NCBI GenBank assembly: GCA_017434555.1
Contig: JAFRFB010000037.1
Span: 1-33,620 of the forward strand
Reading direction: 5' to 3'
DNA from: Methanobrevibacter sp.
GTDB taxonomy: Archaea; Methanobacteriota; Methanobacteria; Methanobacteriales; Methanobacteriaceae
Length of the DNA: 33,620 bases
The position numbers and the translations under genes were made by a program. The notes under the pieces are model-generated. The model saw only the letters and a list, made by a program, of their open reading frames with translations, was not told the DNA's origin and ran no database searches. Of this stretch, positions 1 to 7,314 are shown piece by piece. Each line of letters begins with the position of its first letter. Positions within the stretch are counted from its first letter, which is position 1.

Positions 1-513
1 ATGTGGAGTAAGAATGGTAATGTGTTTAATTATAATGGTGTTTTAGCTCCTGGTCAGTCTGCTAGCTTTACTATTGCGTTTAATACTTCTGTGGAAGGTA
101 AATTTATTAATTGTGTAGTTGCTGGATCTGATAAGACTGAGAATAAGACTACTGAAAACACTACTAATGTATTTAAACCTGGTATGGATGTTACTAAGAA
201 GTCTTTGACTCCTAATGTTTTGGTTGGTGAGCAGACTTTGTTCTTGATTACTGTTACTAATACTGGTGATGTGGCTTTAGGTAATGTTTTTGTTGAGGAA
301 GCTATGCCTGAAGGTTTGATTTATGATAGTTTTACTGGTGATATGTGGAGTAAGAATGGTAATGTGTTTAATTATAATGGTGTTTTAGCTCCTGGTCAGT
401 CTGCTAGCTTTACAATTGCGTTTAATACTTCTGTGGAAGGTAAATTTATTAATTGTGTAGTTGCTGGATCTGATAAGACTGAGAATAAGACTACTGAAAA
501 TACTACTAACGTT
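1..513 (+). repeat. 342-nt-period near-identical tandem repeat inside adhesin gene
   Basis: Bases 1-171 recur at 343-513 with only a few differences, for example near base 82 (ctattg against caattg), one aac/aat change near 160, and the last codons. The period is 342 nt, or 114 codons. Later repeats in the same gene are homologous only at protein level, so this pair reflects recent duplication or gene conversion. Confidence 0.9.
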
Positions 514-2223
514 GTTGAACCTAAAGTGGATGTTCAAAAAATCACTATTACTCCTCTTGTTTTAGTTGGAGACCAAGCTGAATTTGAAATCATTGTTACA
601 AACACTGGAAAAGTCGCATTACACAATGTGATTCTTGAAGAAACTTCATATGAAGGTTTGATTTATGATTCATTCACTGACAATGGATTATGGACCCATT
701 CAGTTGTAAATGGTAAAAATGTATGGACTTTAAATAAAGTCTTAAATGTAAATGAAAATGTTAATTTGTTTGTTAAATTCAATACTGTAACTGTCGGTAA
801 CTTTACCAATATTGTAACTGTCAGCTCTGACGAAACTAAGGATAAAACCGCAAAAAATACTACAATTGTTTATAATAATACAGAACCTGTTCCTGAACAG
901 GATCCATCCAAAAATCCAGATATAAACATTGAAAAAATCGCATTGCACAAACTTTTAGTTATTGGAAGTCAGGCTGTATTTGAAATAATTGTTACTAACA
1001 CCGGTGATGCTGTATTGCATGATGTATGTGTAAGTGAAGATTCATTCAATGGATTGGTTTATGACAGTTGGTATGATAACACTGGTTTATGGACTAAAAA
1101 CAGTGATTTAACTTGGACTATGAATTCTCCATTATACTTAGGTGAAATTGCTTCATTCTATGTAGTATTCAACACTACAAAAACTGGTGAATTCACAAAC
1201 ATCGTATCTGTTGATTCTAACGAAACTGATAAAAAATCCGCAAATGATACTGTTGAAGTTATCAAACCTGATTTCGCTGTTGAAAAGATTGCAATTAACA
1301 GATCAGTTTTAGTCGGCGAACAAGCAATGTTTGAAATCATTGTTCAAAACTTAGGTCAAGTAGATTTAAACAATGTCGTTGTGCGTGAAGACTCATTTGA
1401 TGGTCTTGTATATGATTCTTTCCTAGACTACACTGGTTTATGGACTAAAAACAGTGATTTATCCTGGTCTTTAAATGTTCCTTTGGATGTCGGTGAATAT
1501 GCAGGATTTTTCGTAGTTTTCAACACTACCAAAACAGGTAACTTTGTAAACGTTGTTGTTGCTGATTCAACAGAAATTCCAAATAAAAGGGCTAATGACA
1601 CCGTTGAAGTATTGAATGCTGATTTAGAAGTTCAAAAAATTACAATCAATAAAACAGTTTATGTCGGCGAGAAAGTAATGTTTGAAATCGTTGTTCACAA
1701 TGCAGGAAAAGTCATCTTAAATGGTGTAACTATCCACGAAAATTCATTTGATGGTCTTGTTTATGATTCATTCATAGATCAATATAACTTATGGACTAAA
1801 AACAGTGATTTATCATGGACTTTAAACACTCCATTATATGCTGGTGAATATTTAAGCTTATTTGTAGTATTTAACACTAATAAAGTTGGAACCTTTACCA
1901 ATGTTGTTTCAGCTTCAAGTGATAAAACTCAAGAAAAATCAGCTAACAATGTCACTACTGTAATTGACAAACCAGTTCCTGAAGAGCCTACTCCTGTTAC
2001 TCCTGAAGAGCCTACTCCTGTTGTTCCTGAAGAGCCTACTCCTGTAGAAGAAAAACCTACTAATGTAACTAATGAAGCTCCTGTAAAGAATAACAATACA
2101 AGTGTTCCTGAAAGCCCACAAAAAGGTTCCAGTGATGTTCTTCCTGCAACAGGTAATCCATTAGTAATGGTTTTACTTGCTTTGCTTGCTGTTGGAATCG
2201 GTGTTTTAAGACGCAGAGATTAA
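1..2223 (+). CDS. DUF11-repeat adhesin-like surface protein, 5'-truncated by window edge
   Basis: The visible 740 residues are the C-terminal part of a large secreted surface protein. The first Met lies inside a repeat (the same MWSKNG stretch recurs at residue 115 after FTGD), so the true start is left of the window. Five DUF11/TIGR01451-type beta-sandwich repeats of about 114-135 residues follow (roughly 58-171, 172-307, 308-421, 422-535, 536-650), each with a VGEQ/VGDQ..F.I.VTNTG-like strand and a GL(I/V)YDS motif. A Pro/Glu/Thr spacer with TPV-PEEP repeats (about 656-690) leads to an LPATG motif at about 713, a hydrophobic segment and a terminal RRRD. That is the layout of a sortase substrate. 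The family is expanded in gut Methanobrevibacter and is thought to mediate adhesion; the ligand is unknown. The first 513 nt are almost a perfect 342-nt-spaced duplication and favour T-ending codons, unlike the later repeats. Confidence 0.88.
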   Translation: MWSKNGNVFNYNGVLAPGQSASFTIAFNTSVEGKFINCVVAGSDKTENKTTENTTNVFKPGMDVTKKSLTPNVLVGEQTLFLITVTNTGDVALGNVFVEEAMPEGLIYDSFTGDMWSKNGNVFNYNGVLAPGQSASFTIAFNTSVEGKFINCVVAGSDKTENKTTENTTNVVEPKVDVQKITITPLVLVGDQAEFEIIVTNTGKVALHNVILEETSYEGLIYDSFTDNGLWTHSVVNGKNVWTLNKVLNVNENVNLFVKFNTVTVGNFTNIVTVSSDETKDKTAKNTTIVYNNTEPVPEQDPSKNPDINIEKIALHKLLVIGSQAVFEIIVTNTGDAVLHDVCVSEDSFNGLVYDSWYDNTGLWTKNSDLTWTMNSPLYLGEIASFYVVFNTTKTGEFTNIVSVDSNETDKKSANDTVEVIKPDFAVEKIAINRSVLVGEQAMFEIIVQNLGQVDLNNVVVREDSFDGLVYDSFLDYTGLWTKNSDLSWSLNVPLDVGEYAGFFVVFNTTKTGNFVNVVVADSTEIPNKRANDTVEVLNADLEVQKITINKTVYVGEKVMFEIVVHNAGKVILNGVTIHENSFDGLVYDSFIDQYNLWTKNSDLSWTLNTPLYAGEYLSLFVVFNTNKVGTFTNVVSASSDKTQEKSANNVTTVIDKPVPEEPTPVTPEEPTPVVPEEPTPVEEKPTNVTNEAPVKNNNTSVPESPQKGSSDVLPATGNPLVMVLLALLAVGIGVLRRRD

Positions 2224-2234
2224 AACTTTAATTA

Positions 2235-2262
2235 GGGAAATTCAATTTCCCTCTCTTTTTTT
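2235..2262 (+). terminator. Hairpin plus T tract after adhesin gene
   Basis: Arms GGGAAA (2235-2240) and TTTCCC (2246-2251) enclose a 5-nt loop and are followed by a C/T stretch with seven Ts (2256-2262). It lies 12 nt past the adhesin stop codon, as expected for an archaeal oligo-T terminator strengthened by a stem. Confidence 0.65.
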
Positions 2263-2423
2263 ATTTTCATAGATAAAGTATTTTAAAATATCTAATTTAA
2301 AACACTACTTTTATTATATTAATTAATTGATTAAAAATTTAGATACTTTTCACATAAGTTATAAAATAATTAATCATAAATTCAATTAAAATGATGGTTG
2401 GATTATTGTAAAAAATAAGAGAA

Positions 2424-2449
2424 AAAGAAATTTAGTTTAAAATTTCTTT
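2424..2449 (-). terminator. Inverted repeat spanning purD stop codon
   Basis: AAAGAAATTT (2424-2433) and AAATTTCTTT (2440-2449) form a perfect 10-bp inverted repeat with a 6-nt loop. The purD stop codon (2432-2434) falls at the arm/loop border. On the minus strand the stem is followed by a T-rich tract, so it probably ends purD transcription. Confidence 0.6.
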
Positions 2450-3742
2450 CATGTGTGCAACACGTTTTTCAACTAATGCTTTGGTTCCTACATCGCTTCT
2501 GTGGTAAACATTACCTTTAACATATTCGCATGCTTTTTCAGCTGTTTCTTCTGCTTCAGTAATTGTTTCACCGCTTGCAACGATACCTAAAGCTCTTGAA
2601 CCGGATAAATGAATTCCATCATCTTCAAGTCCAACTGCTGCATAAAATACTTTTGCACCCATATCCTCAATGGCCTCTTCATCCACTTCGATGATTTCGC
2701 CTACATGTTCGGTTTCTGGATATCCGTCAGGTACAATGTATTTACATACGCTTGCCTTATCTTCAAATTCTACTTTGTCTAATGTACCATCAACAATCGC
2801 CTGACAGACATCGATTAATGGGGTTTTAAGTAAAGGCAATACATTCATTGCTTCAGGATCACCAAATCTTGCATTATATTCGATTACACGTGGGCCGTCA
2901 GCAGTTAACATGAATTGGCCGTATAAGATACCTTTGTATGGTTCAGCTTCTTTTGCAATAGCTTTAACAGTATCTTCCATTATTTTCACTGCTTTATCAT
3001 AATCTTCCTGTGATAAGAATGGTAACAATCCGTTTGAATCAGAGTATGATCCCATTCCTCCGGTAATTGCACCGACATCTCCTTCAAATGCATGAGGATG
3101 GTCTTGAGCGGCAGGCATTGGAGCAATGTGTTCACCGTCACAAAATGCCTGAATGGTAAATTCTTCACCAAGTGCTCTTTCTTCAATTATAACTTGTGCA
3201 AATCCGCCCATAGCATTATCAATAACTTCTTTTGAATATTCTTTTGCTTCGTTATTGTCTTTTAAGTGGTCTCCAACAATTTTAACTCCTTTTCCACCTG
3301 TCAATCCTACAGGCTTAACTACAACATCCTGGTCAAATTCATCTAAAAATGCACTTAAATCATTGTAATTATCAAATACTCTGTAAATTAATGATCCATC
3401 AATATCATAATCTTCAAATAACTTTCTCATGAATGATTTGTCGGTTTCAATTCTTGCTGCACTTTTTGAAGGTCCAACACATTTGATTCCATTTTTTTCA
3501 AGTTCATCAACAATTCCTTTTTCAAGAGGAGCTTCAGGACCAATAAATGCAATATCGATATTGTTATTTTTAGCATATTCGGCTACTTTTTCGACTTCAC
3601 CTTCATTACCTTGTTCATATTCGGCTATTTTACTCATTCCTGGGTTTACTTTACTCATATAACAGTATAACTCAACATCATCTTTTAAAGCATCAGCTAT
3701 GGCATGTTCACGAGCACCTGTTCCAACAACTAAGACTTTCAT
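2432..3742 (-). CDS. purD: Phosphoribosylamine--glycine ligase (GAR synthetase)
   Basis: This cytosolic ATP-grasp enzyme joins glycine to 5-phosphoribosylamine with ATP hydrolysis, the second step of purine synthesis. At 436 residues it has the normal monofunctional length. The N-terminal domain opens with GTGAREHA (7-14) and carries GPEAPL (68-73). The ATP-grasp domain has [11 protein letters not shown] (143-153), and the metal/ATP site [10 protein letters not shown] (288-297) is intact. The start is supported by an AAGGAG-type ribosome binding site just upstream on the minus strand. It is a single-gene unit. Upstream on the same strand is the toxin gene, separated by a strong hairpin, so read-through looks unlikely. 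Nothing suggests damage or fusion to purM or purN. Confidence 0.96.
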   Translation of the reverse strand: MKVLVVGTGAREHAIADALKDDVELYCYMSKVNPGMSKIAEYEQGNEGEVEKVAEYAKNNNIDIAFIGPEAPLEKGIVDELEKNGIKCVGPSKSAARIETDKSFMRKLFEDYDIDGSLIYRVFDNYNDLSAFLDEFDQDVVVKPVGLTGGKGVKIVGDHLKDNNEAKEYSKEVIDNAMGGFAQVIIEERALGEEFTIQAFCDGEHIAPMPAAQDHPHAFEGDVGAITGGMGSYSDSNGLLPFLSQEDYDKAVKIMEDTVKAIAKEAEPYKGILYGQFMLTADGPRVIEYNARFGDPEAMNVLPLLKTPLIDVCQAIVDGTLDKVEFEDKASVCKYIVPDGYPETEHVGEIIEVDEEAIEDMGAKVFYAAVGLEDDGIHLSGSRALGIVASGETITEAEETAEKACEYVKGNVYHRSDVGTKALVEKRVAHMKEILN

Positions 3743-3810
3743 AATAAGATTCTCCTTATTAAATTGTATATTTTTAAAATTATTTAAATGGTTACTTTAT
3801 AATATGTTTT

Positions 3811-3851
3811 AAAAAAAGTAATTGTGAATGTTATAATTGTTTATAACATTC
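3811..3851 (-). terminator. Hairpin and T tract between toxin gene and purD
   Basis: GAATGTTATAA (3826-3836) and TTATAACATTC (3841-3851) form a perfect 11-bp inverted repeat with a 4-nt loop. On the minus strand a run of seven Ts follows at 3817-3811. It lies after the toxin stop (3880) and before the likely purD TATA box (about 3795-3805). A terminator of the TA operon is the simplest reading; an operator for purD is possible. Confidence 0.55.
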
Positions 3852-3879
3852 TTTAATCAATTTTTTTTAAAAGAAAATG

Positions 3880-4260
3880 TTAATTAAAAAGATGATTAAT
3901 TCTTTCTTTGTTTTCTATTTCATTATTTTGTTTGAAGTAGAATTCAACAAAATAAATAAAATATTCATCAGGATCGTAAATAAAAGAAATTCTAAATCCG
4001 GATTTTGAACCTTTATTCATTTTTTTACAATAAAATACTTTTGCAACAAATGCAGGTAAGGTAACATTTTTATCTAACCCAGAGATTTTTGAATATTTCT
4101 TTGTATCTAATGGAATTTTATAATTATTGTCTTTCAAATCAACTTTCAATGCTTTTTCAAATCTTTCAAAATCCTCATCGATTGAATTACACTTTCTTTT
4201 AAATTTTCTTTTCTCTTTGAGAAATCTTTTGTCATAGCCTATTTCAATCTGATTCGTCAT
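3880..4260 (-). CDS. RelE/ParE-fold-like toxin, second gene of a Panacea TA module
   Basis: This is a 126-residue basic protein with a Lys/Arg-rich N-terminal helix (about residues 9-26) and a C-terminal beta-hairpin-like stretch, FRISFIYD then FIYFVEFYF, ending in charged residues. That pattern is typical of RelE/ParE/HigB-type toxins, which cleave ribosome-bound mRNA or poison gyrase; which of these applies here cannot be told. The start ATG at 4260 lies 17 nt inside the upstream antitoxin gene and is preceded by AAAGG, so translation is probably coupled. Gene order is antitoxin then toxin. The toxin assignment rests on fold-level resemblance plus operon context; another small TA effector is possible. 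The reading frame is intact. Confidence 0.6.
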   Translation of the reverse strand: MTNQIEIGYDKRFLKEKRKFKRKCNSIDEDFERFEKALKVDLKDNNYKIPLDTKKYSKISGLDKNVTLPAFVAKVFYCKKMNKGSKSGFRISFIYDPDEYFIYFVEFYFKQNNEIENKERINHLFN

Positions 4261-4750
4261 ATTGCCTTTTTAAATATCCAGGATTTCTATAAAAAACAAA
4301 ACCATAATCTATGATATCCATATCGTCAGTTGCTTTCCAAGGCATATCTCCGTGAGAATACTCACTAATTTGATTAGCATTCATGTAGCTTAAGTCATTA
4401 ATGACATCATCAATTACAAACAATTCATCTTCACTAAAGTTCATTGAAGGTTGTTTTAAAGAGGAATAATTGTACATAACCCTTCCCAATGGAATTTTTT
4501 TAGTTGTTACGTTAATTTTTCCTTCATCTATTAATTCTTTTACAGCTACATCGTAATGTATTGGTGCTGGACCACGTGGTAATTTTCGATAGGATTCATT
4601 TGTTATAGATTTTTCGTATAATTCAAAAAAGTTGAAATCTGAGAAATATAATAATTTATATAAAACTGTTTTTCCAACATTTTTTTTCGTACCGCACTTA
4701 TGGATAATATAATGCAATACATCTTTGAATTTTTCTTTATTAAAATCCAT
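4244..4750 (-). CDS. Panacea (DUF4065/SocA-like) antitoxin
   Basis: This 168-residue protein shows Panacea/DUF4065 hallmarks: KLLYFSDF near residue 28, a GPAPIHYDVAVKEL stretch around 60-73, and near the C-terminus ISEYSHGDMPWKAT. The domain is known as a versatile antitoxin module paired with many unrelated toxins, and SocA, a ClpXP adaptor-like antitoxin, belongs here. The start ATG at 4750 has a strong AGGAGG site a few bases upstream. The gene overlaps the downstream toxin gene by 17 nt. A TATA-like box and a palindrome at the expected transcription start (4784-4810) suggest autoregulation by the antitoxin or the complex. Family assignment is firm; the partner's mechanism is not. Confidence 0.82.
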   Translation of the reverse strand: MDFNKEKFKDVLHYIIHKCGTKKNVGKTVLYKLLYFSDFNFFELYEKSITNESYRKLPRGPAPIHYDVAVKELIDEGKINVTTKKIPLGRVMYNYSSLKQPSMNFSEDELFVIDDVINDLSYMNANQISEYSHGDMPWKATDDMDIIDYGFVFYRNPGYLKRQYDESD

Positions 4751-4783
4751 TAATAATCCTCCTGTGGTTTTTTAAATTTTTCA

Positions 4784-4827
4784 AAACATATTTTTAAAAC
4801 TAATATGTTTAAACATTTATTTATAAG
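4784..4827 (-). promoter_or_regulatory. TA-module promoter with palindromic operator at the start site
   Basis: A TATA-like CTTATAAATA lies on the minus strand at about 4827-4818. The expected start, about 25 nt downstream near 4797, is the centre of a perfect inverted repeat: AAACATATT (4784-4792) and AATATGTTT (4802-4810) with a 9-bp spacer. It sits 34-60 nt upstream of the antitoxin ATG. Binding there would block RNA polymerase, as in autoregulated TA operons. Confidence 0.5.
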
Positions 4828-4876
4828 TTATTTAATATTACTTTTTTCCAAGAGCATTTGACGACAATTCTCCAAA

Positions 4877-4927
4877 ATATTTAAATACTAACACTTGCAT
4901 ATACAAGTGTACAGTTGCATATGCAAG
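4877..4927 (+). promoter_or_regulatory. MATE operon promoter with two palindromic operator half-sites
   Basis: The TATA box ATATTTAAATA (4877-4887) is followed by two palindromes over the predicted start: an 18-bp element with CACTTG/CAAGTG arms at 4892-4909 and a perfect 12-bp TTGCATATGCAA at 4915-4926. Their centres are 20 bp apart, about two helical turns. A MarR-family gene is the second gene of the operon, so it is the likely binder. The ribosome binding site GAGAGG follows at 4926-4932. Confidence 0.6.
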
Positions 4928-4938
4928 AGAGGTAAATT

Positions 4939-6312
4939 ATGGAAAAAAATTCAAATATTGAAATGATTACAGGAGACCCTAAAAAAGCAATAAATAAATT
5001 ATCATTGCCAATTATTGCTAGTATGTTTTTAATTTTTGCAAATAACATAATTGATAGTATTTGGGTAGCAGGACTCGGTGCAGAACCATTGGCCGCTCTG
5101 GGATACATCACACCATTATTTATGATTATTGTCGGATTTGGAAATGGAATTGGTGCCGGTGGTAATTCACTGATTTCAAGATTTATCGGTGCTGAAGATA
5201 AGACTTCGGCCAATAATGCAGCAATACACAATTTAATTTTAAGTGTTATTGTATCAATAGTTATTTCAGTCATTTTCTTAGTCTTTTTGGAACCATTGCT
5301 TGTCATGATGGGTGCAAGCAGTGTATTAGGCTATGCAATGGACTATGGTTTTATTGTATTTGCTTGTACCATTGCACTTTTAATGCCGCCAATTGTGGGT
5401 GGAGCATTCAGGGCTGAAGGAGACATTAAAAGAGCTACACTACCAATCGCTCTGGCCGCTATTATCAACATGATTTTAGATCCAATATTCATTTACACTT
5501 TAAACATGGGAATAGCAGGGGCTGCTTGGGCAACCGCTTTGGGACCATTTATAAGCTTACTTTTAATGTTTTATTGGATATTTGTAAAAAAAGACACTTT
5601 TCTATCATATAATCTCAAAGATTTTACAAATGATTTTGGAATGTATAAGGATATTTTGGTTGTCGGTATTCCGGCAAGTCTCGAGCAATTGGTATTGTCC
5701 GTTTTAACAATTTTCGTTAATTATATGCTCACGATTGTTTCAGGACCTGTAGCAGTAGCAGTTTATACTGCAGGATGGAGAATAATCAATATAGGAATGC
5801 TTCCGGCAATTGGTGTTGGAACTGCTGCAATTTCAGTTGCAGGCGTAGCATTCGGTGCTAAAAAATATGAAAATCTAAGGGTTACAGCCAGATACGCCGT
5901 TAAAGTCGCACTTATAGCATCAATTATTGTCTGCATAATATTGAATGTATTTTCAAACCAGATTGCATTAATTTTCTCATATTCCGAAAGCAGTGCACAA
6001 CTAGCACCTTTGATTGCAGGGTTCTTGCAGATAATGTGTCTTTTCATATTGTATGTTCCATTCGGAGCAAGTGCAGGTAATGTATTTCAGGGAGTTGGGA
6101 AAGGAACAATATCTTTTGTATTAACGACATTTAGGGAATTCATTCTTGTACTTATCTTTGCATATATTTTAGGATTCGTATTTAACATGGGAGAATTTGG
6201 GATCTATTGTGGAATGCTTTTAGGTGGTGGTATAGGTTCCTTGATATGTTACACATGCATTGAATTATATATTAATAAATTAATTAAAGAGAGGGGTGCT
6301 CATGGAATTTAG
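4939..6312 (+). CDS. MATE-family multidrug efflux transporter
   Basis: This 457-residue integral membrane protein has about 12 hydrophobic segments in two related halves, the usual size and layout of MATE (MOP superfamily) exporters. It opens with the family-typical GDPKKAINKLSLPIIASM, followed by NNIIDSIWVAGLG (substrate-pocket helix 1) and the GAGGNSLISR loop; the second half starts near GIPASLEQL. Such proteins export cationic drugs or organic compounds in exchange for Na+ or H+; the substrate here is unknown. It is the first gene of a three-gene operon: its last 11 nt overlap the MarR-type regulator, which in turn overlaps a nitroreductase. The palindromes at the promoter suggest induction by a ligand of that regulator. 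Confidence 0.93.
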   Translation: MEKNSNIEMITGDPKKAINKLSLPIIASMFLIFANNIIDSIWVAGLGAEPLAALGYITPLFMIIVGFGNGIGAGGNSLISRFIGAEDKTSANNAAIHNLILSVIVSIVISVIFLVFLEPLLVMMGASSVLGYAMDYGFIVFACTIALLMPPIVGGAFRAEGDIKRATLPIALAAIINMILDPIFIYTLNMGIAGAAWATALGPFISLLLMFYWIFVKKDTFLSYNLKDFTNDFGMYKDILVVGIPASLEQLVLSVLTIFVNYMLTIVSGPVAVAVYTAGWRIINIGMLPAIGVGTAAISVAGVAFGAKKYENLRVTARYAVKVALIASIIVCIILNVFSNQIALIFSYSESSAQLAPLIAGFLQIMCLFILYVPFGASAGNVFQGVGKGTISFVLTTFREFILVLIFAYILGFVFNMGEFGIYCGMLLGGGIGSLICYTCIELYINKLIKERGAHGI

Positions 6313-6718
6313 CGAAGATTTGCCTACAACTCCATTTATTTCTCTCATTTATAGAAATCACGCCAAATATTTAAATAATAAAGTTGAAGATGTAAATTTA
6401 ACTTTTGGTCTTTATCCTTTTTTAATTGAAATTTATAAACATGACGGCATCAGTCAGGAGGAATTGGCTAAATTATTATACTTGAATGAAAGTACTGTAA
6501 CCAGAAATTTGGATAAACTTGAAAAAAAGGGTTTTATTAAAAAAACCCCTCAAAAAAGGAAAAAAATTATAACTATAACTGATGAAGGTGCCAAAATCGC
6601 CCAAAAGGTTATGGATTATGATGAGAGTTGGGATGAAATCATTAAAAAAGATTTAAGCGAAGAGGAATATATTAATTTTAAAAAAATTTTAATAAAAATT
6701 TGTGAGGGTTTAATATGA
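6302..6718 (+). CDS. MarR-family transcriptional regulator
   Basis: This 138-residue winged-helix regulator has a helix-turn-helix at about residues 48-70 (ISQEELAKLLYLNESTVTRN) and a wing at KKTPQKRKKIITITDEGAK, both classic for MarR. I place the start at ATG 6302, with GAGG at 6291-6294 in front; an in-frame GTG at 6296 would add only two residues and would destroy that spacing. It overlaps the end of the MATE gene by 11 nt and the nitroreductase by 4 nt (ATGA), so the three are co-translated. The double palindrome upstream of the operon is the likely operator, giving autoregulation relieved by a drug-like or redox ligand. The ligand is not predictable from sequence. Confidence 0.88.
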   Translation: MEFSEDLPTTPFISLIYRNHAKYLNNKVEDVNLTFGLYPFLIEIYKHDGISQEELAKLLYLNESTVTRNLDKLEKKGFIKKTPQKRKKIITITDEGAKIAQKVMDYDESWDEIIKKDLSEEEYINFKKILIKICEGLI

Positions 6719-7248
6719 ATCAGACTATTGAAGATTTAAAGTCAAGAAGAAGCATTCGTAAATTCAAGGACGAACAGATATCAGACGAAGATTTAAAAAC
6801 AATTTTGGAAGCGGGAACTTATGCACCTACTGGCCGTGGAGCACAATCTCCTAAAATAGTTGTTATTCAAAATCCGGATACTATTAAAGAGTTTTCCGAG
6901 TGGAATAGAGGCTTTTTCCCTGTTGACGTGCCGGAAGATATGGATCCGTTATATGGGGCTAAAACCCTTTTGATTGTATTGGCAGATAGTGAACTTCCAA
7001 CTTATGTTGAAGATGGAGCCAGTGTATTATGTGTACTGGTTAATGCAGCTCATGCTGTTGGTGTCGGCTCATGTTGGATACACCGTGCGAGAGAAGAGTT
7101 TTCATCCGATAAAGGAAAAGCTCTTTTAAAGGAATGGGGAATTCCTGAAAGTTATGAGGGAATCGGTCATGTAGTTTTAGGTTATCCTGACATGGAAGCC
7201 CCTGAACCATTACCTAGAAAAGAAGATTATATACATTTTGTAGATTAA
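6715..7248 (+). CDS. Nitroreductase-family FMN protein
   Basis: This 177-residue flavoprotein of the nitroreductase fold has the N-terminal FMN-binding RRSIRKF motif (11-17), an APTGRGAQ helix start (37-44) and the C-terminal GIGHVVLGYP FMN-contacting segment near 150. Members reduce nitro compounds, quinones or flavins with NAD(P)H, and some have other roles. It is the last gene of the MATE-MarR operon, with an ATGA overlap to the regulator and a GAGG site before the start. The pairing of an efflux pump with a reductase under a MarR regulator suggests a response to redox-active or electrophilic compounds, but that is inferred from context. The substrate is unknown. Confidence 0.85.
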   Translation: MNQTIEDLKSRRSIRKFKDEQISDEDLKTILEAGTYAPTGRGAQSPKIVVIQNPDTIKEFSEWNRGFFPVDVPEDMDPLYGAKTLLIVLADSELPTYVEDGASVLCVLVNAAHAVGVGSCWIHRAREEFSSDKGKALLKEWGIPESYEGIGHVVLGYPDMEAPEPLPRKEDYIHFVD

Positions 7249-7292
7249 TAGATTTTTCTTACTTTTAAAAATCAATGTAAAAAAAGAATTAA

Positions 7293-7314
7293 AGATGAGT
7301 AAATTAACTCATCT
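7293..7314 (-). terminator. Inverted repeat overlapping argS stop codon
   Basis: AGATGAGT (7293-7300) and ACTCATCT (7307-7314) form a perfect 8-bp stem with a 6-nt loop. The upstream arm on the minus strand includes two bases of the argS stop (7313-7315). A T-rich tract follows on the minus strand. It lies between convergent argS and nitroreductase genes and may serve both. Confidence 0.55.

Noticed and set aside
1975-2045. Short tandem repeat resembling a CRISPR-like array
   Set aside because: The units are contiguous 24-27 nt codon repeats with no spacers and encode the TPV-PEEP wall spacer in frame.
1939-2121. Arg/Ser-rich minus-strand repeat frame
   Set aside because: It is the complement of the adhesin's Pro/Glu repeat spacer.
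4881-5306. 141-codon minus-strand frame over the MATE promoter and gene
   Set aside because: It crosses the MATE promoter and operator and mirrors the MATE coding frame.
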